Source of the DNA: Favolaschia claudopus
Taxonomy: Eukaryota; Basidiomycota; Agaricomycetes; Agaricales; Mycenaceae
DNA length: 64,000 bases
NCBI GenBank assembly: GCA_037176885.1
Contig: JAWWNJ010000003.1
Span: forward strand, 1,116,001-1,180,000
Direction: 5' to 3'
Part shown: positions 32,301 through 42,066 of the stretch, one piece after another
Layout: each line of letters starts with the position of its first letter
Numbering within the stretch: position 1 is the stretch's first letter
The notes under the pieces: model-generated
Databases searched by the model: none
Told to the model about the DNA's origin: nothing
Seen by the model: the letters and a program-made list of their open reading frames with translations, nothing else
Position numbers and translations under genes: made by a program

Positions 32301-32647
32301 CGCATTTCACTGGTGTACCATCTCCTCGCATACGGTGACGGTCTCGACATCTTGACTGTTGCGTGTGTTACCTTGGTCACCGCATCCTCCATACGTTTTA
32401 CTGCTTCCATCACCTCCTCCACGGAGTCATACGACTCGGGTTGAGGCATCTGCGCCAGTTCGCTTGCCAGCTGTTTGCGAAACTCGGACCAGTCCGCCTT
32501 CCGATACATCGGTTTGGGAGTGAATAATGTCACGTCGAGTTCCGAATCCAGGATCTGTATAACTGGATAATGATCAGTTTTAACCGGTTTTTTGCTAGGG
32601 TCAGTAGTGCATGAAATATATAGCATGGGAGAAGGGATGGTGAGCAA
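29321..32647 (-). CDS. LINE ORF2: reverse transcriptase, RNase H, zinc knuckle (1108 codons)
   Basis: The first 30 codons are the end of the endonuclease domain (KTDHYPVIQI). RT spans about residues 270-560: HRPIALTKGIPRLW, ASQFGARPGRSTTDAL, DVKGAFPSVDLDRL, GLDQGDPHSGFL, and FVDDE at about 489 as a variant of the YADD box. RNase H lies at about 790-930: YTDGSGIDG, the Glu in TVFEAEGIGG, VDSQPAIRA, and WAPGHRDIVGNERADEEAK, holding all four acidic residues. A CPNC...H...C zinc motif at about 1034-1052 ends the protein. RNase H plus terminal zinc knuckle is the layout of fungal Tad-type elements. The frame is open throughout, so damage is limited to the join with the endonuclease. Confidence 0.93.
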   Translation of the reverse strand: MLTIPSPMLYISCTTDPSKKPVKTDHYPVIQILDSELDVTLFTPKPMYRKADWSEFRKQLASELAQMPQPESYDSVEEVMEAVKRMEDAVTKVTHATVKMSRPSPYARRWYTSEMRGLKNAKCKLQRLAFKFRFFLEHPVHDETRAAVRAYVAAVRIGKAEHWVEWLANLGPSQVWDAHRFLNAPPSDGGTSRIPTLVRRDPNQNTAVTMAETNEEKTEMLRTEFFPAKMPTSSVPANPVYPAPAWEWKPLPDAVIHKAIQRMKPYKATYPDSMANCFFTECANLLVPILGPIFRSLDDLEHYPDGWADLHILVMRKPGKPDYADPGAHRPIALTKGIPRLWYAAKNEQCTAEAELAGILPASQFGARPGRSTTDALHKVVKIIKDAWEVGKVATVLCMDVKGAFPSVDLDRLFHNLRMRGVPVQHINWLRRRFAGRTGKLAFGDYVSSSFTIDGGLDQGDPHSGFLYAGYNADLAGIPRTSAGEDGVVFVDDETLVAVAKDFKSTHKKIRNMYQRRDGVEKWGEAHNAKFGPAKYQCCDYSRQRINPLPGFTGIKRVPLPRSDLRLGPHKIKSAESVKLLGVHLDRELRWHQQEAAALAKGQAWLIQTARIARPSRGIGASEMRRLYLGVCVPRMLYAADVSLSPPAHNRQLFCRKKTERGVVKKLRTIQRRAALAITGAMPSTPTEVLDIYAHLLSITNLVEKTRLNAALRLSTLPSSHPLHDYIRQDSTRHLRRHATPIHDLIGDFSLWPSRMEEVKAVRVAAEWTSSMAVRIPSSKEDAIELDKKDSSIYKVYTDGSGIDGHIGASAILYEHGSEIDSIRYYLGDSEHHTVFEAEGIGGVLALTLLRRCTVLSGDIVIVVDSQPAIRATQSHTPTPSHWIWDLWHATARKLKRQHPHINLIIRWAPGHRDIVGNERADEEAKRAALERRSTAANDLPRLLRWELPWGRAAVRQDYLAWMKSNIEKHWKESKRYTTTMRYDSKLTRGSYLLIANNLPRSLAVLLLQLRTSHIPLAKHLHRIGKANSPLCPNCRRSEESVEHFLVHCPTHHDARQAMYRAAGPSARVLTKLLGSQKLLPHLFRFLGRTRRFHSIHGVLPDLPPAAN

Positions 32648-33303
32648 AAGACATTGTCGGGCCGGGTGTGGTTTCCCGTCCCAAAGGCACGGAGCGTGGG
32701 GATATCTCGTGGAAGGGCCATGCGCATGGAGTGTCGGGCAAGGAGGTCAAGAAGCGGCTGAGCCAAATCAAGGTTGCGGGTGGTGAAAAGGTGATGGTTT
32801 CGAAGTTCATCCCACAGTGGATGATGGCGGTTGAAGTCTCCAGCCCAGATATAACGTACCGGAACCGAGGCGGAGGTGGCTGCTGGGCTGCGAAGATACT
32901 CCCGCACCGCATCAAGAGCTCGGTTATGGTTGCAGTCGTTGTATACATTGATGATCCGCACAATACCCAAGCGCGGTACTGTGAGCTCTATAGCTGTGAC
33001 GTCTGGTGATTGGATTTCGATCTCCGTCCAGGAAGAGGTGGGAATGCGGGTATTGACGAGGATCATCGAGCGTGTTGACTGTGGCGTACGTCCGTGTGTT
33101 GGTGGGTAAACAGTGGTATATGCCCGCGTTGATCTCGAGACGCCACGGAAGTCGATGTACGGTTCTTGTATCAAGCCTATCCCCCAATAATTGGGGCTGA
33201 AAGAATTTAAAAAGTCAGTTTGCGCATCGAGGGATTTGTTAAGGTTTTGGCTCCATATGCGCAATTGTCGCCCAAACCCATTGACTTGTGCTTGATTATT
33301 CAT
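32530..33303 (-). CDS. LINE ORF2 N-terminus: AP-type endonuclease
   Basis: It starts at the ATG 33303 that overlaps the ORF1 stop. LRIWSQNLNKS and WGIGLIQEPYI (catalytic Glu), then GDFNRHHPLWDE and NHTRPDNVFC, are exo/endo-phosphatase family motifs. The last one, DHYP, lies in the next frame, at the start of the RT reading frame. A one-base shift around 32600-32640 separates endonuclease from RT. In an intact element this would be one protein. Confidence 0.9.
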   Translation of the reverse strand: MNNQAQVNGFGRQLRIWSQNLNKSLDAQTDFLNSFSPNYWGIGLIQEPYIDFRGVSRSTRAYTTVYPPTHGRTPQSTRSMILVNTRIPTSSWTEIEIQSPDVTAIELTVPRLGIVRIINVYNDCNHNRALDAVREYLRSPAATSASVPVRYIWAGDFNRHHPLWDELRNHHLFTTRNLDLAQPLLDLLARHSMRMALPRDIPTLRAFGTGNHTRPDNVFCSPSLLPCYIFHALLTLAKNRLKLIIIQLYRSWIRNST

Positions 33304-34039
33304 TGAGACCGTCCACCCTCTGGGGGAGATCGCTGCTGAAGCCTGGGAGTACCTTGCATGTGCTCCTCGTCTAAGTCCTCCTCAATCGGTGGCAACTGAC
33401 GCTTGGGGCTCATCCGTGAGGGCCCAACATCTTCGTCAGTCACCCTGTCCCCCCAAAGCCCGTCGCTAAGGACGACATTCGCCATACCACCCGTACTGCG
33501 CAGCGCCTCTACCTTCTTTGCTAGCTTCTGCTTTACCGCCACTGCTGCCTGCCTGCGTGCCAGATCAGGATCCGCCTCATCCTCATCTGATTGCGCCCCC
33601 TTCTCGCTACTCATCTGTGCCGCACGATCTGGGTGCATCCTACGATCAGTTGACGCATGCTGGGTGAGGCCCATCTCCGGCAGCGTCCTCTGTACGGGTC
33701 CCCACTCCCCTGCCTCACCACCTGTTGCTCGCGACTTCTGTCCCCCTTTCTTCGTTCGTTCGCGTAAAGCCGCCACGACCGGTGGAGCAGGACCAGGTCC
33801 ACGCGGCCGGGTGGGAGGACCATTCCCACCCTTGACCTTCAATCCTGCCTCCTCATGCGTGACCCAAGTCGTGGGATCGTCTGCGACCAAGAAGTATGGG
33901 TACTTAGCTTCCGGATTACGCTCCCATGCATATTGCACTTTTTCTTCAAATATGGGGCATGTACGGTCTCCAGCTCCATGGCCGTGATACTGAAGAATCT
34001 ATATGAAGTTTGCTTAAACAATCCCTGTCTCGACAGCAA
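33300..34039 (-). pseudogene. LINE ORF1 (gag-like), frameshifted
   Basis: An upstream segment (to about 33935) reads SITAMELETVHAPYLKKK. One base later the frame YAWERNPEAKYPYFLVADD begins and runs to a stop at 33300-33302. The rest is Pro/Arg-rich then acidic (EDEADPDLARRQAAVAVKQK), with no zinc knuckle. The MELETVHAPYLK...WERNPEAK block is typical of the first ORF of agaric LINEs. The start is lost or lies beyond 34040. Confidence 0.7.
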
Positions 34040-36589
34040 ATCAGGTTAAGCCATCGTTTACTTAAACAGCCAGTAGGCGGCGCACCGGGCAGCCCTGCCA
34101 AGCTTGAACCTGTTTAACGAGGATTAAGCACGACTTTTGAACAGTGTTGAACAAAACCGTTCAAATCGGTGTTCATCAATCAATTATATTGAGCGTAATA
34201 TACCGAATACATTGATCTACAGATTAACAGAACAGGATTAATCAGTGCTAATCCGACCGATTAACAGAACAGCAGAGGGGTTCAAACAAACTTGGAAGAT
34301 GGTCAGAGAAGAAAGAGGACAAAAGCAGAGAAGCTCGAACAATGTTAGCCATCGACGAGGAGTGGTATGGCGATGCGAAACAGGGCGGACATGTGGAAAT
34401 GGGAGAGGCAAGATGCTTACCATCTTGGGCGGCCGACCTACATATCTGTGGTATTGCGCGAGATTCTGGGCAGAATACATGAAGGGCGTCAGTATGGGAC
34501 AGAACGAACAGAAACACCACACCCGCACATAAATCTCCCACATCTCAGGTATAATGCACGGGGATGTCCCGCAACAGAGTTTCGAAGCTCAGATTCCTGA
34601 TTCCAAGCGGCAGGAGAGCAGTTTCAATATACAATGGAAGAACGTACGTTCATGACCGGCTCATCTGCACGTGCAATACCCCAGGACATCGAAGACAGCA
34701 AAGGTGGTCGGAAAGGGCGAAGCAAGGATCAGAAGCGAAGATAAGAATAGGTTGTGGCTTACTATGGTGACCCACGCAACGAATCCCGCCCCAATAACTA
34801 AGTAATGGTGAGGGCGGCACACGGCCACGGCGGACGACATGCGGGCACGGGAGACATGATTGAGAAGATGAGCGGGAAGCATAGTTCAGGCGAGGGGAGC
34901 AAGCATACGTTGCGGTGTACCACACAGCTCGCGCCGCTGAATGCGAGTCAAAGACAAATTTGGTGGTGTCGACGTCGACGGGATTGCGCACCAGATCTCG
35001 ACAAACGTCTGTTCCGAGGCGCTGAAAAGTTGGGTGACAGCGTTATGTTACAAGTTGCATCCTCTCAGGGTATGCAAATGGCGGTTTGAGGCGGGGGTGA
35101 ACGACGAGTGGGAAGGACGACATGGTGGGGAAGAAAGAGAGGCGATGTGACATTGTGACACCAACAAACAAATTCTCATGGACACGTGTCACCAGTTAAC
35201 ATCTGCCGAGCCCCGACTGCGCCGGCTCGCCACCACGCGGTCACGAGCTTTCGTCTTTGAGGCCACCATTCTCGCGTAAGTCGCGTCTTTACCCTACTTT
35301 TCTTTCTGTGCCATATATGATTACTTATCGTAAGTGTATATCTCTGTATATCCAGTTCTCTGGGTCTTTTTTACTTACGCAATTTTGTCTCGGGGGCGGC
35401 TTGAGGCTAAAGATTCGGGTCTAAGTACTAGTAGGGTCGCGACGCGGACCCGACCCGGCAAATCACGGCATGAACTCTAAGAAAATCGAATGAGTCCACC
35501 ATAATCAAAGTCATACCCAGAGATTCCACCTTTGTACTGCCTCGAGATTGGCAACTTGCTCAACTGCACGTTCAAAACTGTCTTGTCTAAACAACGGAGT
35601 CACCGTTGCGGCAGAGGATCCTCAATTTCCTCAGGGTCTTGTGCTGACCAACTCTCACTCCACAGAACCTCCCAAGTACTTACATGCTTGCCTTGCCTGT
35701 CGGACCTTACGCGATTGTCAGTCGGAATTGAAGTACGCAATGAATTTCAAACATCAATCAATCCGCACACTGAACGGTAGGAAAAAATCTTACTTGCGGC
35801 GGTCGAAGTTCACTTGAATCCGGGTTCAGCGAGGTCTGAATATGACAGAGTCTGAGAGAGGCCTAGGGAAAAGTCAGTCAAGGTCAACCATACAGGATTT
35901 ATCATGAGCGAGCGAGCTATAGGTGTTATAATTAGACAGGCAGAGCCGTGACTATTTGGTATATTCACGGCAAAGTGTTGCGTTGAAGGCCAGAGGAGAG
36001 TCAGAAGACGTGAGACAAAAGAATTACTAGTACATCATGATAGAACATATTCCTCGAACTTAAGGGGTGCAGACTCCAGAGCCAAAACAGCTTGAACAGA
36101 AGGAAGTTTAAGTAGAGTAAAACGACGATAACAAGAGCAAAATCTCAGTTTTAAACTGGCAACTATTCAGCAGAAGTTCGGATTCGAGAGAGGATTGACT
36201 CGTAGACGCTGACAGCAAATTTAAAACACCCAAGTCGTGACAGCGTGGCACCAGCATGGCAAACTCCGCGGCGGAGGGTTTACCGAAGACACGTGCCTAT
36301 GGAAAATTTCTTGTTGTGTCACAATCGTCACGCCGCTTCTTTCTTTCCCCCACCACCCGCCGAACTCGTCAGCTCTCGTCCTCTCCCATTCGTCACCCGC
36401 TCCGTCTCATACAACCTTCTTCATGCTGATGCACCGAACTCACTGCGCCCTCCACAGCTCCCTTCACCCCTGTATGGTCCATGGAGCTCGCTCGTCGACG
36501 CATCAAGTGGTACGCGCTGGTTCTGTCCCCGGACTTGACACTGACCTGTCCGCGTGATTCTATTCTACGCGCTAACACTATCCAGGTAA
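34040..36589. other. 2.5 kb without a supportable gene
   Basis: Many overlapping ORFs of 60-122 codons on both strands, with none showing a domain or matching splice sites. GATTAACAGAACAG occurs at about 34222 and 34259. AT-rich regions around 35300-35400 and 35950-36100. No TIR pair was found. Confidence 0.4.
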
Positions 36590-37718
36590 CAGCTCTCAAA
36601 GCCAGTACCAATAATCTCGCCGACACAGTGCTACAGGTGTTCATGGAAGCCATCCAAAAGTGGGGGACCCCCTCCCGTACACGCGGAGATCGCGGCGGAG
36701 AGAATACCAAGGTTGCGATTTGGATGGTGATGCATAGAGGACCAGGGCGCGCATCTTTCATGTGGGGCTCGTGAGTCTGTGTTAACTTGTTTGCATGACT
36801 TGATCTTACTTTTGTGCTGGAACAGATCTACCCGTAGCACGCGCATTGAGCGTTTATGGGTTGAGGTGGGCACTCAGTTTGCACGGCGGTGGAGAGGTTT
36901 CTTCACGCGTCTTGGGAGACTTCATAGGCTTGACCGCAAAAACCCCGCGCATCTGTGGCTTCTCCACCATCTCTTTCTCGATGAACTCAACGCCGACTGC
37001 GAGGAGTTTCAAGAGGAATGGAACCATCACCCCATTAGCGGGCGGATGACGGGTGATCAAAGTCCCTGGGCGCGTTGCTTATCTTATTGATCCTGAATAC
37101 ATCCTCATGTTAATCCAGGATATGCGGTACATGGGCCAACTTACACAGGGAATTTACCGGGAAGATCCTTTGGATGCAGTGGACCCCCTCGATGGCATTC
37201 ACCCGGATGCTATCAATCGCTATTATGGCGTCGACGGAAGAAGGCTCCGCAGAAGTCGAAACCAGACTGGCGCCGGCACTTCAGAGCTCGAGGCAGATGA
37301 CGATGAAGACGTGGAACCATCTGAGCAAGAGCAGCTCGAGAATCGCATTGGCGCCGACCTTGCACAGGATATCCGACACCAGCCGGTCAAGGTTGCCAAA
37401 CACCGCTCTCCCTTCAAAGACGATGACCTCTAGCAGCAATTTCTCGCCTTGCTCGAAGATGTTCTAGCAGAACCTGAACTTATCCCTGAAGAATATGGTG
37501 TACTGGTGGAAGAATGGGAGGAGGACAGCTACCCGGAGGTGGAGGTATTCCGTCCGGGCACAAAGGGGAAGGAGATTTCGGTGGTTCTTCCGCGCGAGGA
37601 GTGGTATCCGAGGGTTGTGCGTTGGGTTAAGGCGGTTGATCTGTTGTCCCGTGTTCTGCATGAGCTGGCCGAGGTCAACTCGGACGCAGCGAGCTCGAGC
37701 GACGAAGAGGAAGATTGA
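36590..37718 (+). pseudogene. Integrase-core-domain protein of a fungal transposon, truncated and broken
   Basis: Coding similarity starts at VTALKASTNNLADTVLQVF, then RTRGDRGGENTKVAIWMV (an acidic catalytic-type residue in RGDxGxEN). After a 53 nt intron (donor at about 36773, acceptor at about 36825) come RIERLWVEVGTQFARRWRGF and NPAHLWLLHHLFLDELNADC...EEWNHHPISG. The later frame (DMRYMGQLTQG, INRYYGVDGRRLR) starts after an AG near 37120 but does not splice in phase. An in-frame TAG at 37431-37433 splits off the C-terminal QQFLALLEDVLAEPELIP. The order matches the integrase-like DDE proteins common in agarics. The N-terminal catalytic half is missing. Confidence 0.75.
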
Positions 37719-38940
37719 AGTGGTGATGTATTCACATTCATTTTCTTACGGTACAGTGTACTGGCACGCGGATTGTGTAGAATACGATAAGATGTAGCTT
37801 CTAACAGTCTGCAAACGGTCGAGACGTATGTTAGTTCAAAGAAAAACTCAAAGGATATAGAGGAGATACGCACTATATTGCTACTCCCATAACGGAAACG
37901 CGGCAATAATGGCAATGGGACGATAACACCGAGCCCGTCGGCAACGCAGGTCGAAAGGGAGGCTTCAGGGCTATCAGAAAACACATGCAATCAAAAAGAA
38001 ACTCGAAGATTTGGAGGAGATACACACCGTTTGTCAAAACAGTCATTTTGGCTGAGGTGGCGGAAAATTGTTGGGGACGACGAGATTTTGGGCATTGGGA
38101 CGGCACTTTGAATGTAGTACGGTATAAGAAAAGTGCCAGAAGCTTCAAAGGACGAGGTAAGACATGCCAAATGACGAAGAAATGGTGGAGAAACATACCC
38201 GGGACCCTCAAAACTCATGTATCCACTTCCTGCCCCCAAATCGAAGTGCGCACGAAGTTTCGCTGCTTGTGGGGCAATAAAAGCTATACTTGACGGACGA
38301 GGGAGGTCTAACGCTCCCAATTAAACGTTAGATCGAGTGAAGAGAAGAATATTTGAAAGAGATACTGACCTATTCTGACATGCAGTGATTTTGATGGGTG
38401 GTGTCCAAGAAACGATGAAAGCGACGGGACTTCCGGCCGCGATTGCCCGGGTGACATTCAAGAATGAAAGAGGGGGGTTGAGGGCGTTGCTGGGAGCATC
38501 TTGAATCACGCAAAAAGAACCAGAACTAATGAAGATATTCACCTTTCATCCCAAAGACCCATAACTGACTTCCCACCCAGACCAAGCTTCTACCCGGCAG
38601 TTTATCCAATGAGTACAACCCCAGGGAGTGGAGGAGGTTTAGAGGCGGTCAAATCGTTGCCAGAGGTGCCCTGGACGATGCCGGATTGGGCTGAGGAAGC
38701 AGTACAAAGTGGCATATTGATTTGCTGCAGTTTGGGGAGTTGTAGCTAGTTGAGCTTGTAAACAAGCCAAAGTAGAGCCATAGAGCGGTAGTTTAAGTCA
38801 AATCGATGTGCGCTATGATGTAGAACGCAGCCAGAGTAGTCCGGTAAGGTCCAGAGGTGAGTTTGGGGGCGGAGGAAGAGGTTGAGTGGCAACTTCCTTT
38901 TTGGGACATCAACCAACCTGGCCTCTACTCACCACCACAA
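37719..38940. other. Intergenic, no gene accepted
   Basis: A roughly 37 bp word (AAACTC(A/G)AAG...GGAGATAC(G/A)CAC) occurs near 37840 and 37995, an old duplication. ORFs of 60-150 codons are not supported by domains. Confidence 0.35.
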
Positions 38941-39028
38941 ACGCGTCGCGTTGACGCGTTCTCCCTCAACATAACGCCGTGGGACCTGTAACCAGACGCG
39001 TCGAAAATTCACGGACATCCGTGAATTC
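38941..39028 (+). promoter_or_regulatory. Three ACGCGT (MCB-type) boxes and a perfect dyad upstream of 39082
   Basis: ACGCGT occurs at 38941-38946, 38954-38959 and 38996-39001, then a perfect inverted repeat ATTCACGGACATCCGTGAAT (about 39008-39027), 55 bp before the ATG at 39082. In fungi ACGCGT is the core bound by MBF (Mbp1/Swi6), which times G1/S transcription. That link is by motif only. Confidence 0.45.
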
Positions 39029-39081
39029 TGGGTACTTCACTTCAATCCAACTTCAAACTCCATTGCAAGCTACTTTCCTCG

Positions 39082-40911
39082 ATGTCTGACCTCTCCGTCA
39101 CTATCCCCGCCGATATTGTCGCGTCTTGCATGGCCTTTATGGCCAGTCAACCAGAATCTCTGCCGTCCTCTTTCTCCGACCTTCAAAGTTGCCTCTCTAC
39201 GGCTCTTGCCACTCAGACTGCCACCCCCCTCTCCTACTGCTACTCATCCTCATGTCGTGCAATCATCATCTCAACCTCAATACTCTCGACCTTCGGATCA
39301 TCCTCGGGAACGGCTGTCTACATCTATGGGGCCTCGTCGGGGGTGTAGTGAGCCACCAGAGCATAGTTCAGGAGATCTTATTCTAGGTACGCATATTTTT
39401 ACTTTTATTCGGCGGCTACATTGCTCAATGGCAAATCCCTCGCTCAGCTGCACGTCCTCGCCGTCTTCTTGCCCTCCCAGTACGGCGACATGTTCCAACT
39501 CCGTCACCACCCCTGCATCCAACAACACCAAGCCGCTCCCCAGATCACGCTTCAGCCTCATCCAGGGGCAGCTCACCTACTCTGCATGCGCCGGGCCCTC
39601 CTTTCGGTGCGTTACTCAGCTATTCCTGTTGTATTCTGATATACTCATCACTGCTTCAATATAGGTACCATCCTGCCTCCACTCCGGTTCAATGATGATG
39701 AAGACGATGACCGAACTCCGGTGGGAACTCCGGAGGCATCACCCTCCGCGAAAGCTCTTGAGAAACGCAAGGCTGCTGTCTTCGAGGAGGATGGACAGCG
39801 GCGGAGTCAAGATGATAGAGACAGTGTCAGTCGGGGAGATGAAAATGAGGAGCAGAGTATTCATCCCACCCTCTTCCTGCGCATATCAGCTGAGCAGATG
39901 AGAAAGGCGCGTCTTGCAGCAGCGGCCGGAGGCGCTGGCGGGGGTAACGATGATGGAGGGGGCAGCGTTCAGGTTGCGGGGCATAATTGGACGCGCGACT
40001 GTACTCGACGCGGGGATGCTTCCCGGGAGCCATCCGCGGCTGCGATTGGTTACATGCCTTGTAACCGTGCTGACTGTGCTGACTGTGCTGATTGTTCTGG
40101 GCGAGCTTCTGGAGGCGCAGCAGCTGCCGGAGACGGGGACGGAGATGGGAACAGTCCCGGGGGAGGGCAGAGATGCGGTGGATTGGGTCCGGGGCAGCAG
40201 GCGGTGGGGACAAACAACTCACAGAATGGCCCGCGCAAGCGCGCGAAGAAGGGAGCCAAGCCCGAGTGGAGGTTAGATGAAGAGGGAGGACCGCCTGTCA
40301 CTGAGGAAGCAGGCATACTCTTGTCAAAGCTCCTCTCGGTCTTCAGTCGACGTCACCGGGGAGAATTGGAGGAGGTCTTGGCGGGAGGGACTGATGGGAG
40401 TGTCTATACGGCGACAACTGATTTGTCCTCCATTTGCACCAGCATCAGGGTGCAGATGAACGCCATTCGCGTGAGGGAGGTTCATCTCATGCTAAGCCTA
40501 ATTCAGTTGGCTCTGAATGTCGACAGGCAAGTCTGCTTTCATTTACACACCTTCGTACTATCCTACTTTACTAATGTCTTCATTTAGTTTGCGAGCACAA
40601 CGCAAGCTCCAGAACGCTCCCATACGCGACACCACAGATAAGACCTTGGCTCAACTCTATGCCCTTGGAACAGCTGAGAATACATTCCGCGATTGGGTCT
40701 CTTTTGGCAAGAGGTTATTGTTGTTATGCGGCGGAGGTGCGTTGCTCCCTGCTGCCTTTATTGATATCTGCTTTCTCATTGACTATGACCAGGAACCCTC
40801 TACCTCTTACCGATTATTGCGGCGCTGGATCTCCGGACGCATATCACCCGGCGAGTCAGTGAATGGGATCTTTTGTCGTTGTCGACGGCGCTCCGCCGTG
40901 TTAAGAGTGAG
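39082..40911 (+). CDS. Ser/Pro-rich, largely disordered protein gene, multi-exon, one frame problem
   Basis: Exon 1 from ATG 39082 (MSDLSVTIPADIVASCMAF) needs a one-base shift at a C6 run near 39225 to reach the Ser/Pro-rich frame that splices on. Exons 39448-39606, 39665-40526, 40588-40736 and 40793-about 40911 then keep phase. The 40527-40587 intron has a GC donor (AG|GCAAGT). The product has an acidic stretch after ILPPLRFNDDEDD, a Cys cluster CNRADCADCADCSG, a basic RKRAKKGAKPEW nuclear-type signal and a helical C-terminal part (LSKLLSVFSRRHRGELEEVL; IRDTTDKTLAQLYALG). No known domain. It may be the 5' part of the same gene as the oxygenase-like exons at 42067-43244, separated by the MITE at 41046. 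Confidence 0.52.
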
Positions 40912-41045
40912 CATTACACATTACTGGTATTCAAACCTTTTACGCATCTGAGCAGATGGAATGTGGCGTCCCATGGTGCATAGGCTTATGATGGAAACCT
41001 CTCTCCGATCCCAACAAATCACCTTTATCTTCTGTCTTCACTTTA

Positions 41046-42064
41046 CAGCAGTTTGCAGATGTAATGACACTCGTGTGAATTTTATGTAAAGAAAGCATCC
41101 AAAACTCGTCTTCTTCCTCCCTTCATATCTCACTCAATTCTGGCCGGATTGCCATGTTTCCAGTATCGTTAGACTCGCCCAATTCCAACTTTAATTTTTG
41201 CCCACTGGCCCATTGCTTGTCGTCGTCGTCGCCGTCCTGGATGCAATTCTGGGTCAAATCAGGTGTGTATAGGCACGTTGGAAAGGCATTTTCAGTCGCT
41301 ATACCTTGGTGCTCGCTTCTTGTTCAATCTCGTTGTGTTGACCATGTTGTTGCGTCACCTGTGCATGGTCTCGGCCCCTACTCTAAGTACTCTTTCCAGC
41401 TGCGTAACAGCCGCTTGTATTCGTGATGTTCATTGGATTTACATTTCAGTGGACCCTGGATTGGGGGAGACAGGAAGGAGGTCCATGTATGAGCATCGGA
41501 TGCCCTCAATCTATGCGAAACCTTCCAAACACGCTCAAGATTTCGTGTGATACAACTAATTGGTATTCACCAGCCATGGGAAATGCTGCAACGACCACAG
41601 AATCATCAGAAAGTGCAATTGAGTCGCCGTAGCAGTGTATCTATTGTGAGATAACACCATTACAAATTGTCATGGGGTCAATGTACAGCGACAAAGCAAT
41701 ATTATTCTCCTGCATCAGGCTGAATTTGGACAGCGAGATCAGGGACACAGCAGGCAATACTCTCGCTTCAAAGACGACTGAAAACCCTTCCAAACGCGCC
41801 CAGAAACATGCGATCTGACCCGGATTTACCTTGAGGATGGCGACTCCCATGACGAGCAAGGCAGAAGTCAGTGAAAATGGAAAATTGGAATTTTGCAGAG
41901 AAAAGACCCGGAGGTTGAAGGGCGGCCCAGGGAGAGTCTAACAATACCAAAAACATGGCAATCCGGCCAGAATTGGGTGAGATATGAAGGGAGGGAGAAG
42001 ACGAGTTTTGGATGCTTTCTTTACATAAAATTCACACGAGTGTCATTACATCTGCAAACTGCTG
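41046..42064. mobile_element. Palindromic TA-flanked MITE, 1019 bp
   Basis: TIR arms of about 200 bp starting CAGCAGTTTGCAGATGTAAT, TA at 41044-41045 and 42065-42066. The arms stay similar inward (AATTCTGGCCGGATTGCCAT and complement), while the central ~500 bp is unique. Removal with one TA rejoins an ORF reading KSPLSSVFTLKTPLKFKKTK across the site. No transposase. Confidence 0.92.
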
Positions 42065-42066
42065 TA

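Larger units (their letters stand above)
28945..34039 (-). mobile_element. LINE (non-LTR retrotransposon, Tad1-like with RNase H), nearly full length
   Basis: A poly-T run at 28945-28962 is the poly-A tail of a minus-strand element. Then come a 3' UTR (28963-29320), ORF2 (RT/RNase H, 32647-29321; endonuclease, 33303-32530) and a gag-like ORF1 (34039-33300). ORF1 stop and ORF2 start overlap as ATGA. The 5' end is probably truncated near 34040, since ORF1 lacks a clear start. Two single-base frameshifts (near 32600 and 33935) inactivate it as read. Confidence 0.93.

Noticed and set aside
34040..36240. Possible genes among ORFs of 60-113 codons
   Set aside because: No consistent splice sites, domains or codon pattern; all frames are similarly open because of composition.
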